This document shows, piece after piece, positions 54,688 through 63,693 of a stretch of DNA of 64,000 nt. Made by a program: the position numbers and the translations under genes. The first letter of the stretch is position 1; each line of letters starts with the position of its first letter. The notes beneath the pieces were generated by a model, which searched no databases, had not been told where the DNA came from, and saw only the letters and a list, made by a program, of their open reading frames with translations. The DNA is from JARFQH01 sp963825595 (GTDB lineage: Bacteria; Desulfobacterota; Desulfobacteria; Desulfobacterales; SG8-13). The stretch lies in NCBI GenBank assembly GCA_963825595.1, contig CAWGUE010000026.1, positions 1 to 64,000 of the forward strand. Reading direction: 5' to 3'.

Positions 54688-56953
54688 CGATAATCACCTT
54701 TAATGGCCCCTGCGCCGGGTGGATCGGGCAGGGCCGGTCGGGTTGGTTTTCTTTCAGAAAAATCTCCTCCACCGGTTGGGGGCAGCTGCGGCCCTCGGCC
54801 AGCAGGCCGGTTTCACTGCAAACCCTTAACCGTATAACGCCTTCCGGCATTTTGAAATCCGTTCCGGAAAGGTAGTCGGGGATGGATGTCATCAGGTCCG
54901 CCCATATCGGCAGGGCAGCCTTCGAGCCGGACGCATTGATCGGCTCTCCGTTGTCGAATCCGACCCAAACCAGTCCCAGGATATCCGGGGTAAACCCGAC
55001 GAACCAGGCATCCCGAAAATTGTTTGTGGTGCCGGTTTTACCGGCAACCGCTCCCGGAAGCTTCCAGGCCCCGAGCGCCTGGGCGGTACCGGCGGTCACC
55101 ACACTTCTGAGCATGTCTGTCAAGATATACGCTTTGGCCGGGGTGATCAAGTTCTCAAAATTGAGGTGGAGCTGATTGAGTATCTGGCCGTGATCATCGG
55201 TGACATCCCTGAGAGACAACGGATAGGGCAGTACACCGTCACCTGCGAAAACACAATAAGCGCGGGCCAGCTCGATCGGAACCACCTCAAATGCCCCCAG
55301 CGCCAGTGAGGGATAGGGTTTGATCGGGGTTGTGAACTGAAATCGCGCCACCTGGTCCACGATCGCCTCCAGCCCCACCCGCATGGCCATATCCACAGTG
55401 GCCCGGTTGTTGGAAGTCGCCAGCGCTGTCCGCATGCTCACGTCCGTTTCGGTGTCTTCAGAAAAATTTTCGGGCGTCCAGGCTTTAGCGTCAACCTGGT
55501 AGGTCTGGGAAACGCTCGAAAGACGGGACCCCGGCGTCAATGTGTCCAGCGCAGCCAGATAGACAAACGGTTTGAAGGCACTCCCGGGCTGCCGACGGCT
55601 CTGAGTGACGCGGTTGTATTGGCTCGTGGTGTAATCTCTGCCACCCACCATGGCCAGAACAAAACCGGTTTTAGGCTGGATGACAACCACCGCCCCCTGC
55701 AGTTGATGGGCCGGATCCGGTCGATTCAGAGATGGCATTGATTTCTCCAGCCTGGTCAAGCCTCGGTTGAGGGCCTGTTCGGCGGCGTGTTGAACTCGGG
55801 TGTCGAGCGTCGTGTAAATCGAGAGCCCCAAGCGGGTAAGGTCATCCGGCGAATAGAGTGTTTCGAGCTGTTGGGAGAGGTAATCCAAAAAGTATGGCGC
55901 CTTCTTGACGGAGACGCTCTCGCCGAAAGTCTGCACGGGTCGCGACCGGGCCGTATCAAGGGCTTCAGCGCTGATCCAGTTTTTCGTGAACATCGCCTTT
56001 AACACGTCATCCCGTCTCTGGCGGCAGCGATCTTTATGATCGTATGGTGAATAGCGCCCCGGGGCACGGATCACGCCGGCAATCGTCGCCGCCTCGGCCA
56101 GCGATATTTCCTCGATGCTCTTTCCGAAATAAAAAATGGTCGCCTCTCCAACACCGTTGATCGCCACCGATCCGCTCTGGCCGAGGTAGATGTCGTTGAG
56201 ATAGATTTCAAGGATCTCGTCTTTCGCGTACATCCATTCGATGATCACCGACATGATCAGTTCATTGAGCTTTCTGCCGATCGTTCTTTCCGGAGTCAAA
56301 AAAAAATTTTTGGCCAGTTGCTGGGTGATTGTTGACCCGCCTTGCCTGATCTCACCGTATCGCAAGTTGACATACAGGGCTCTGAGAATGCCGATAGGAT
56401 CGAATCCGTGGTGATCGTAGAACCGGCTGTCTTCGGCAGCCAGAACCGCGTGAATGAATTCGCTGGGCACCTGACGGATGGAAACCAACTGCCGGCGTTC
56501 CCTATGCGGCCCGTAGAACTGTCCGATTTCCTCCGGCTCGAGTTCCAGGATCGGCAGCGGTTCCCGGTTGTCGACCCGCTCGATGGATTTAATCACTTTT
56601 CGGTCATATCGTATCCGGACGAGGAACCCTGGTCGACTCAGGTTCAGAATTGAAAAGTCGTTCAAATATATCTCCGTCGATGCGGTCGAAAACAGCACCT
56701 CACCTTTCTTCTGAGGTCGACCGCTGACAATCCGGTAACGCAGACGGGACAATTTCTCCCGCAGGTGATCCGGCCCGAACCGTTGACCCGGATACAGCAG
56801 CGTCGAGTCTGAATAGACCGTGGAAGGAATACGCCAGAGACGGGCGGAAAATCGGCTTTCAATGCGGGTCGACAGAAACCAGCCGTAAATGCTCACGGCG
56901 CAGACGGCGACGGCCAGTAAAATTAAAACCCATTTGAACAATTTTTTCATCAT
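54653..56953 (-). CDS. mrcB: Penicillin-binding protein 1B-type bifunctional synthase
   Basis: 766 residues. Cytoplasmic stub and membrane helix, a UB2H-like N-terminal region (RIPSTVYSDSTLLYPGQRF), glycosyltransferase domain with catalytic Glu in LAAEDSRFYDHHGFDP and GGSTITQQLAKNFFL, and transpeptidase domain with SxxK in GSAFKPFVYL, SxN in TSNNRAT and KTGTTN. It polymerises and crosslinks peptidoglycan. Confidence 0.93.
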   Translation of the reverse strand: MMKKLFKWVLILLAVAVCAVSIYGWFLSTRIESRFSARLWRIPSTVYSDSTLLYPGQRFGPDHLREKLSRLRYRIVSGRPQKKGEVLFSTASTEIYLNDFSILNLSRPGFLVRIRYDRKVIKSIERVDNREPLPILELEPEEIGQFYGPHRERRQLVSIRQVPSEFIHAVLAAEDSRFYDHHGFDPIGILRALYVNLRYGEIRQGGSTITQQLAKNFFLTPERTIGRKLNELIMSVIIEWMYAKDEILEIYLNDIYLGQSGSVAINGVGEATIFYFGKSIEEISLAEAATIAGVIRAPGRYSPYDHKDRCRQRRDDVLKAMFTKNWISAEALDTARSRPVQTFGESVSVKKAPYFLDYLSQQLETLYSPDDLTRLGLSIYTTLDTRVQHAAEQALNRGLTRLEKSMPSLNRPDPAHQLQGAVVVIQPKTGFVLAMVGGRDYTTSQYNRVTQSRRQPGSAFKPFVYLAALDTLTPGSRLSSVSQTYQVDAKAWTPENFSEDTETDVSMRTALATSNNRATVDMAMRVGLEAIVDQVARFQFTTPIKPYPSLALGAFEVVPIELARAYCVFAGDGVLPYPLSLRDVTDDHGQILNQLHLNFENLITPAKAYILTDMLRSVVTAGTAQALGAWKLPGAVAGKTGTTNNFRDAWFVGFTPDILGLVWVGFDNGEPINASGSKAALPIWADLMTSIPDYLSGTDFKMPEGVIRLRVCSETGLLAEGRSCPQPVEEIFLKENQPDRPCPIHPAQGPLKVIIDGLRGLIKPQK

Positions 56954-57246
56954 GCACCACGCAAAACAGATGGTTGATCGATCTTGGATGGGCGATTATA
57001 CAGACAGAATCGACGCGATGGAAGGGTTAATCGTGCGGTCGGCGAATGATAGCAGGGAGACTGTCGCTAAAGGCGTTCCAGTCGGGCAATCGGTATGTTA
57101 AACGGACAACGTAATGGATCAGAAAGGGCGTCACAACGGTTAGGCACCAAGTGGGGCGTGGCGGTCGCTTGAACGCACCCGGCATCTGCGGACAAGACGG
57201 TGCTTCTGGCGAGAGGAAATGCAAACAGGGGTGGCATTGACGGATA

Positions 57247-57387
57247 CTAGTGTTCCGGATCCTCGCGATCGAACTTTGGCTCGGTGTCATCGCAACCGTC
57301 ATCGAAATCACTCCAGGGGATTGATTTCTTGACCTCCTTTTCGATCAAATCTTCCCAATTGTATCCGGGTCTGTATTCTTCGTGCAT
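57247..57387 (-). CDS. Small acidic hypothetical protein
   Basis: 46 residues (MHEEYRPGYNWEDLIEKEV...) rich in Asp and Glu, with AAAGG 9 nt before the ATG. The frame is open to 57444, but the earlier start lacks a ribosome-binding site. No family recognised. The good start context and biased composition make it plausible. Confidence 0.45.
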   Translation of the reverse strand: MHEEYRPGYNWEDLIEKEVKKSIPWSDFDDGCDDTEPKFDREDPEH

Positions 57388-58159
57388 GACTGCGAACCTT
57401 TCTTTGTTTGCGATTCGGGAGCCCGAGTAACGCTTCGAAGGCACTATGCCAAACGAATCACGCCTCGATATCTTCTCTTCTTTTCAACTCCGCTGAAAAC
57501 TATTCTTCAATACGCGGACCAAAAGTAAAACTCCCCGGGTGACATACCGCAGGGAGTTAAAAGGAGGATGATATAAAGGATGTTTCAGATACCGCTTCAG
57601 ATTTACATATACGTTTTAAGTTATATTACTCGGATTATCCGTCTTTAACCAGTACTGCTTTTCGATGATACAAAAGGCTACCCTTACCTTTTTATTTAAT
57701 CCTTTGTGTTGAGTTTGATAAGTAATGTTAACTTGCCAACGAGTTTTTTTCGGTTTAGCGTTTCAGATTGAAGGTAATTATCACCACCGGCTCTGAAACA
57801 TCCTTTATACGCGTGGTTGAGGGCTCATCCGATTAACCCCCGGCTTTGCCGTATATCCTTGTGTGTCGGCATGCCCGCTCGGTTCGTCGGCAGCAGCGCA
57901 AATGTCGAAAGCGGAAAAGGAAGATAAGCGCGATAGGGTCTTGGATAACGTTCAATACCATCCGTGGCCCGGCATACCGAAAACGGATCATACAAATTTT
58001 ATGCCACAGACGTAATTTACTGTATTTCTAAATTTTTCGAACGGTTATATAGCTCCGCTTACGCTCACCGACCACCTTATTGACAAAATACAGTCAAATT
58101 CTTGACAAAATTTGTCAGCCGCCAATCTACGCCCACAGATTTGTGGTCATCGGGCCGAT
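57388..58159. other. AT-rich intergenic region with an 18-bp inverted repeat
   Basis: About 770 bp without a firm gene. A hairpin AACTCCC/GGGAGTT with GGAGG follows near 57528-57570. The perfect 18-bp inverted repeat TATAAAGGATGTTTCAGA (57572-57589) / TCTGAAACATCCTTTATA (57792-57809) bounds about 200 AT-rich bases, with a possible 22-codon ORF (57580-57648) just inside. Confidence 0.5.
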
Positions 58160-59950
58160 TCAGACCCACCGCAGGGCTTCTGAAAGGCACGTTTCCCGCA
58201 GCAAGCGCTTTTTGCCCAGGCGCAGGCAAACGGTCCGGCCGGAGGCGGTCAAACGGCGAAGATCCGTCATCAGCACGCGCAACCGGTCATAGGCCGGTAG
58301 GTCGAGGCAGCGTTGCCTGGTGAAGACACCACGATGATAATGCGGTGGCACAGGCGGCGCATCGCAGGAGTCCACCTCGAACCGGTCGACGACACGCCCC
58401 TCGCTGATAACGAGTCCGATGATGGTCTCCCGCCGCGAAGTCCAAACCAGAGACGATTCGCTCAACAACATCAACCACCGCGCCCGGCGCAGCAACCAGG
58501 CGCATTGACCCAGTACAGATTCAATCCGGCTGATCACATCTTCCGCTGTCCATTGGACATCGACAGGACCGGTTTCCGTCTCTACCGCACTGCCGATTGT
58601 CGGCTCTTGCTCGATTTCGGCCGCCGCTGCGGCCAGCCGTCTTTTCCTGTCACCGATGGCGAGCAATGATCGCCAGAAAGGTTTCGATTCAACAGCCGAT
58701 GCATACTGCTCCCTGAAGATTCGTAGACCCTCTTGAAGACATGCGTCGCCGGGGCAGAAGCACTCCGGCAGGTCAAGCAGCACGGTTGCTTCAGGGGTGG
58801 CTGCTGCAGGCCGGGCTCCGATGGGGCTCGTCATGAATCCACCGATGGCATGCAACGCCGCAAAAGGACCCCGGTGCAGCACGGGGCCGAACCGATGCCG
58901 GCGATCGGGTGTATGCGAAAAGTGGCTGAAGTGAGGAGACATGAACCACGTGCGGCGATTGTCCGCCTGCAGGGCGACGTTATAGGGCGGGCAGAGTCGC
59001 TTGATCTCCTCGGATTCCAGGAGAGCGGCCTCAAGCGCCGATGCAGTGGGCGTTATTTTCAAGCCTGCAGCCTGGGTAAGCATTTCAAGGGATTTCTCCG
59101 AACTGCAGCCGGTTTTACGAAAATGACTGTTTACCCTCTGGCGAAGACGCGTCGCCTTACCGATGTAGAGAGGATCACCGTTGGAGCGCACGAAACGATA
59201 CACACCAGGACCGTCCGGCAGGTCACGCCGCATGGCCTCGGCCATGGGATACCGGCGCACAGTGCCGGCCGGCACCGGTGTTTTCTCGAGCCAGCATTTC
59301 AGTTCCGAAAGAGTGTGAATCTTATCGGAGCGTCCGAGAAGAGCGACCAGCTCACGCCAGATGACGGCCGTGGCCGTAACGTGGGCGGCGCAGCGCCGGC
59401 TGGGGGTAACCGTGTGCCCAAAGTATCCGGCCAGGGCCCGCAAGCCTTTGCGGGGAAGTTCGGGCAGCAGGCGCCTCGCAATTTCATGGCTGCAGATGAT
59501 GTCGAACGGAAATATCGATGCGGCTCCCTGCGCCTCGTGAAGATGCCGTAAAAAAGGACCTTCAAAGCGCGCAAAGTGAATGACTGTCGGGCAGCATTGC
59601 GATTGGTTAAGTCCGGATATCGACCGGGCCGTTTCGCTCAGGCGGTGCCACACGGTATTGGTCGACCGCCCATCGACTAAATCGGTTTGCTTAATACCCG
59701 TCAGACGCGCCACGGGTGACGGAATCGTCTCGGTTGTCGGCAATCGAACCAGGCAGCTGACAACCGGCAAACGGCCCGGTGCGGCCACGTGTGCGGCCGA
59801 TGTCCGCATCCATCCCACTTCAATTAGACTGGCGCTTTCCGGACGGCTACCGGTGGTTTGGCAATCGAAGATCAGCACCTCGAGTGTCTCGAGTGGTGAA
59901 TCGATCCCCATGCCTTCAGGGGGAGTGTTTGTCATTGGATGGTGCGACAC
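58160..59950 (-). CDS. DnaQ-like exonuclease / GIY-YIG nuclease fusion (Cho/UvrC-like)
   Basis: 596 residues. An N-terminal DEDDh exonuclease fold (about 20-200) is followed by a GIY-YIG domain (GPGVYRFVRSNGDPLYIGKATRLRQRV, about 245-330) and a long C-terminal region. The exonuclease motifs look damaged. DxETTG reads FDCQTTG, the second motif NxxFD reads HFARFE, and the HxxxxD motif reads AAHVTATA. GIY-YIG key residues are kept. Similar fusions occur in actinobacteria; role in DNA repair inferred. Confidence 0.85.
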   Translation of the reverse strand: MSHHPMTNTPPEGMGIDSPLETLEVLIFDCQTTGSRPESASLIEVGWMRTSAAHVAAPGRLPVVSCLVRLPTTETIPSPVARLTGIKQTDLVDGRSTNTVWHRLSETARSISGLNQSQCCPTVIHFARFEGPFLRHLHEAQGAASIFPFDIICSHEIARRLLPELPRKGLRALAGYFGHTVTPSRRCAAHVTATAVIWRELVALLGRSDKIHTLSELKCWLEKTPVPAGTVRRYPMAEAMRRDLPDGPGVYRFVRSNGDPLYIGKATRLRQRVNSHFRKTGCSSEKSLEMLTQAAGLKITPTASALEAALLESEEIKRLCPPYNVALQADNRRTWFMSPHFSHFSHTPDRRHRFGPVLHRGPFAALHAIGGFMTSPIGARPAAATPEATVLLDLPECFCPGDACLQEGLRIFREQYASAVESKPFWRSLLAIGDRKRRLAAAAAEIEQEPTIGSAVETETGPVDVQWTAEDVISRIESVLGQCAWLLRRARWLMLLSESSLVWTSRRETIIGLVISEGRVVDRFEVDSCDAPPVPPHYHRGVFTRQRCLDLPAYDRLRVLMTDLRRLTASGRTVCLRLGKKRLLRETCLSEALRWV

Positions 59951-60050
59951 CTGATAAAAGGGTAAAAAGGGGGTCGAAAAAGACCAGACAGGCCTGCAGC
60001 ATTCCTGAATGGACTGATTGCTGGTGGTGGGGGTTGAGACAGCCCGCGAC

Positions 60051-60959
60051 TCAGTCGACTTTCAACTTCTTGGCGTAAGAGGCCGCTTCAAGACCTGCCA
60101 CACAGCCTTCTCCGACGGCTTTGGCCATCTGCCACGGCGGCCCGCAGATGTCTCCGGCAGCAAAGACGCCCGGTACGCTGGTTTTCTGTTTTTTGTCGGT
60201 CTGGATATACTTGGCGTCATCGTCCAGGCGGATTCCCAATTCGGTGGCCAGTTCCATGACACCCTTGGCTCCGAGTTCGATAAAAACACCGCTGACAGGA
60301 ATAAGCGTGCCGTCTTTCAACACGATGCCGGTCACTTCTTTGTCTCCGTTTATTTTCGCGACGGTCGCACCCTGGCGGACGATCACGGCGCTATGTTCGA
60401 TTTCCTTCCTCAAAGAATCCACTACTTGTAACCGGTTGCAGATCAGATGAATCTTACTGCCGTATCCCGTCAGCGTCAGGGCGCCGCCGGCAGCAGCACT
60501 TTCATCCCCGATAACCGCCACTTCCTGGTTGCGGAAAAAATTCGCATCACACTCGACGCAGTAACTGACCCCTTTGCCGAGAAGTTCCTTTTCCCCCGGG
60601 ACACCCAGTTTGTTGCGGGTTGAACCGGTAGCGATAATCAGGCTTTTACAGCGGATTTTTTGTCGGCTTTCGGTCGTCAGGCTGAACAATGGGCCGTCCT
60701 GGGCAACCTTCATAATATCCTCGTCGACGATTTCTGCACCGAAGCGGATCGCCTGCTCACGTCCAATTCTCAGCATATCCTCCCCGGCCACATTGAAGAG
60801 ACAGCAGAAGTTCTCGACATGGGCGTGAAACAGACTACTTTTGACCTGCTTACCGTACATGACGACCGTGGCTTTACGCCGGGCGGCATGAATGGCGGCC
60901 TGAAGTCCGGCCGGTCCTGTACCGAGGATAACCACATCAATGATCTCGTTGTCCTGCAT
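60051..60959 (-). CDS. Thioredoxin-reductase-like FAD/NAD(P)-dependent oxidoreductase
   Basis: 302 aa. FAD motif GTGPAG (13-18), redox pair Cys134-Cys137 (CVEC, where classical TrxB has CATC), and C-terminal FAADICG-like segment GVFAAGDICG. The second nucleotide motif is IGDESAAAGG rather than GGGDSA, so coenzyme preference may differ. It could serve the zinc-ribbon thioredoxin or another carrier. Confidence 0.88.
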   Translation of the reverse strand: MQDNEIIDVVILGTGPAGLQAAIHAARRKATVVMYGKQVKSSLFHAHVENFCCLFNVAGEDMLRIGREQAIRFGAEIVDEDIMKVAQDGPLFSLTTESRQKIRCKSLIIATGSTRNKLGVPGEKELLGKGVSYCVECDANFFRNQEVAVIGDESAAAGGALTLTGYGSKIHLICNRLQVVDSLRKEIEHSAVIVRQGATVAKINGDKEVTGIVLKDGTLIPVSGVFIELGAKGVMELATELGIRLDDDAKYIQTDKKQKTSVPGVFAAGDICGPPWQMAKAVGEGCVAGLEAASYAKKLKVD

Positions 60960-61360
60960 TCGTCATCTCCCTTGTTCGACCATCATCTTGATACGGTCCG
61001 ACAGAACTGTCAAGCGCTGGAGCCTGGGTAACGGATTGCGATCGGTAAACGGAGCCCATCCACCGACTCCGACCTGCATCAATAGGCGCTTTGTCAATCA
61101 GTGCCCATCCACATTTCGTTAAAGGCATTACAGAGTGTCCAATTCATGAATGCACATTTCACTCTCGACTCTTCCAGGCTCTTGAATTAGGCGTTTTCGG
61201 CATTACACTATTGTCTGTAGTTGTCAACCCGAGGCCGACCCGTTTAATCGACACATCGATTGTGGGTCGGAACAGACCTCATCCGAGCATGCTGACGCCG
61301 GAAAGCATCGACACCGGTCGCAGCGTGTCAATATGGAAGTTCGAAAGGAGATGAAGCCGC
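60960..61360. other. Divergent intergenic region with repeat copy
   Basis: About 400 bp. The part 61101-61155 is an inverted copy of the GGATGGGCACT/AATTGGACAC repeat (others at 5174 and 17872). The right end has the AAAGGAG of the Hsp20 gene. Confidence 0.5.
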
Positions 61361-61663
61361 ATGGCAAATGATAAATTCAGAGTTACGCCGGATGTTTGTA
61401 CCTACCTCAGCGAAGATGAGCACACCCTGAACATTGAAGTATCCGTACCGGGTGTCAACAAAGACGATATCCGCCTGCGAATGCTCGACGACAGTTTCAA
61501 TCTGACGGCCCCAGGAAAGGATGTCGAATACGTCACTGCTTCAGCCTTCTGCTGCCCGGTAAAGGCCAATGAAGCCCAGGCAAAATACGAAAACGGCTGC
61601 CTTAAAATATCGGTGCCGTTTAAAAATCCGTTTGAAAACGCCGTGCAAGTTCTTATCAGTTGA
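61361..61663 (+). CDS. Small Hsp20/alpha-crystallin-fold protein
   Basis: 100 aa, essentially a bare alpha-crystallin domain: LNIEVSVPGVNKDDIRLRMLDDSFNLTA and the terminal YENGCLKISVPFKNP. It lacks the usual N-terminal arm and the C-terminal I-x-I tail, so large oligomers are less likely. Confidence 0.85.
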   Translation: MANDKFRVTPDVCTYLSEDEHTLNIEVSVPGVNKDDIRLRMLDDSFNLTAPGKDVEYVTASAFCCPVKANEAQAKYENGCLKISVPFKNPFENAVQVLIS

Positions 61664-61743
61664 TCGCAATCTTTCGCCGGGAATTTACCGATCACCACCC
61701 CAAACGCATCGCGTCACGGGGGCACGTCGCAATATAAATACGA

Positions 61744-61771
61744 AAAGCGGGGCCGTTAAAGGCCCTGCTTT
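61744..61771 (+). terminator. Intrinsic terminator-like hairpin after the Hsp20 gene
   Basis: Stem AAAGCGGGGCC/GGCCCTGCTTT (61744-61754 with 61761-61771; one G-U wobble), loop 6 nt, followed by CTGCTTC. Confidence 0.7.
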
Positions 61772-62090
61772 CTGCTTCAGTCCCTAATCGAACCGCCGCG
61801 CGACCGTTGGATGAGTGCTCCCAACCTAAGCATTTTACCAATAGGTGGCTTTCGAGTCCATGGCCTCTCGTGGTGAAGTTGGCGTTCATCTATCGCGAGC
61901 CCAAATTACGCCGGTTTCCGAATCCACACCAAAATTCAGTTCCTAAAAAGCCGGCTTTTGACCCGAGGGTGAAAATTTCGGGTTAAATGTCGTTCCGATA
62001 CAAGGCGCCCGCAGGGAGGGATTCGGAGTCGTCGTTTTTAAACGCACAACCGGCCGCTAACCATCGCGCAGACAAAGGGTCAATCGCCGG
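61772..62090. other. Intergenic region between convergent genes
   Basis: About 320 bp with no gene or repeat recognised. Confidence 0.35.
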
Positions 62091-62675
62091 TCAGCTACTT
62101 TCACCTTTGAGGCCAAGAGTGTCGGCGACCTCCCGCATACCCATGATGGTGTCGGTGATGAGCTCGCTTACGTCGACACCCAACATCTGACCCCCTTTTT
62201 CAATTATTCCTCGATCAACGCCGGCGGCAAACCGCTTGTCTTTCCACTTTTTTTTGACCGACTTGGCCTTCAAGTCCATCAGGCTCCGTGATGGCCGCAC
62301 GAGAGCGGTCGTGACCACCAGTCCCGTCAACTCATCGATGGCGTAAAGGACCTTTTCCATTTCCGTTTGGGGTTCCACATCCGTGCAGATTCCCCACCCA
62401 TGGCTCACCACCGCGCGGATATACTCTTCGGGCCAATTCTGGTCCCGAAGGATTTCTTCGGTCTTCCGGCAGTGCTGTTGGGGAAACATTTCGTAATCCA
62501 AATCATGAATGAGGCCGATTATGCCCCATTTTTCTTCATCCTCGCCGCGTTTACGCGCCATGTAACGCATGACGCTTTCAACGGCAAGGGCGTGTTTGAT
62601 CAGGCTTTCATTTCGATTGTATTCCTTCAGCAGTTGGAAGGCTTTTTCACGTGTCGGTTCTCTTGATTCATTCAT
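62091..62675 (-). CDS. HD-domain hydrolase
   Basis: 194 aa with HD metal motifs: His in SLIKHALAVESVM, HD in GLIHDLDYE and the later SHGW and Asp in YAIDELTGL. Matches the HDIG-related predicted phosphohydrolases often found alone. Likely acts on a nucleotide or phosphoester; substrate unknown. Confidence 0.88.
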   Translation of the reverse strand: MNESREPTREKAFQLLKEYNRNESLIKHALAVESVMRYMARKRGEDEEKWGIIGLIHDLDYEMFPQQHCRKTEEILRDQNWPEEYIRAVVSHGWGICTDVEPQTEMEKVLYAIDELTGLVVTTALVRPSRSLMDLKAKSVKKKWKDKRFAAGVDRGIIEKGGQMLGVDVSELITDTIMGMREVADTLGLKGESS

Positions 62676-62766
62676 ACGTCAACCCCTTTGATCTCCAAAA
62701 ATTTCATGATTTTTTATCACGCGAACGCGTTTTGAAGATAAAATGCACCGCAGCCGACCCCCCCGC

Positions 62767-63318
62767 TCAAGGCAGAAACAACTGCAATTCCCTCAAACCC
62801 ATGGTTCCGGCCGACGCGATGATTCTCTGTGAGTATCGGCCGCACTCGATGATTCTCGCTGTTTTTTTTTCACAAACCGCCGCGGAAAAACGGCCGCTTA
62901 GAAAGAGGATCCTCGGGAACAGAAGCGCGTTGATGAACGGCAGGCCGCTGTCCCGGCAGAATCCGCTGCCGCGGCCATCGTCGATAATGATAAAATCGGC
63001 CCGTCCTTCTTTAAAACAAGCGATGGTATCCCGCTCTCCCGGGTCAAGGAGCTGCAAACGCATAGCGCGCGGACTGCGCGTCGCGGTTCGCCCGTCGCAA
63101 GACATGATAGTGATGGCCCGCCGGCGCCCCATATCTCTAAAGAATTCCGATCCGGGGTATCCGCTGCGGGTCACTTCCGAGAGGACCGAAGCCGTCATCA
63201 GGAGGCGGTAGGTCTGAGCCAGCCGCCCGAACAACCCTGCCTTGAAGAGAATAATGGCTGATGAGGCATCGACGATCGCTCGCTTACGATTGTTGTCGTT
63301 CTTCTGAAAAATGTCCAT
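62767..63318 (-). CDS. PIN-domain protein
   Basis: About 183 residues with PIN acidic residues: Asp in RAIVDASSAIILFKAGL, Glu in LDPGERDTIACFKEGR, and the pair in FIIIDDGRGSGFCRDSGL. Fold of VapC-type ribonucleases. No antitoxin gene is adjacent on either side, and the start (ATG 63318 or 63351) lacks a clear ribosome-binding site. Confidence 0.75.
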   Translation of the reverse strand: MDIFQKNDNNRKRAIVDASSAIILFKAGLFGRLAQTYRLLMTASVLSEVTRSGYPGSEFFRDMGRRRAITIMSCDGRTATRSPRAMRLQLLDPGERDTIACFKEGRADFIIIDDGRGSGFCRDSGLPFINALLFPRILFLSGRFSAAVCEKKTARIIECGRYSQRIIASAGTMGLRELQLFLP

Positions 63319-63520
63319 GCAAAGATGGCGATAGGGTAACCACCGCGGCATTTTTTATCAAGTTGAAAAATATTCATGAAATATGCGGGTGAGAGACCCA
63401 GAGTGGTGACAGAGCGTGATCATCGATCGAGCCGTACCGGAAGAGTCGAATCAGGGGCGTTCTATCCCGCACAATTTACGATGCGGGAAAATATTCATGC
63501 TGTATGCGGGATAAAATATG

Positions 63521-63554
63521 AGCCCCTGAAGTTCTGAGAACTCCAGGGGCTTTT
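63521..63554 (+). terminator. Strong intrinsic terminator-like hairpin
   Basis: AGCCCCTG/CAGGGGCT outer stem with an inner AGTT/AACT pairing, then TTTT. No plus-strand gene lies upstream in the window, so it may end a short RNA or act in control of what follows. Confidence 0.65.
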
Positions 63555-63600
63555 AAAGGAGGAGTCACCCCGAGGTTCACCACGCCTCGGAGTTTGTCTG

Positions 63601-63693
63601 ATGAAGTTGCCGACACCGGGTTGGTTGGCGTGGCAGCTTGATTTCTGGTATTTCAATTTTCATGCCAAACCGACCTTAAAATTGCATTTTTAA
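63601..63693 (+). CDS. Possible 30-residue Trp-rich small protein
   Basis: Short ORF MKLPTPGWLAWQLDFWYFNF..., rich in Trp and Phe, with GGAG eight bases before the ATG. It is too short for firm support; could be a small membrane peptide or chance. Confidence 0.25.
   Translation: MKLPTPGWLAWQLDFWYFNFHAKPTLKLHF

Noticed and set aside
62767..63318. Toxin-antitoxin module
   Set aside because: The PIN protein has no small antitoxin gene on either side.
63360..63510. CRISPR-like repeats from the two AATATTCATG...TATGCGGG units
   Set aside because: Only two copies, unequal flanks and no regular spacers; no CRISPR array is present in the window.
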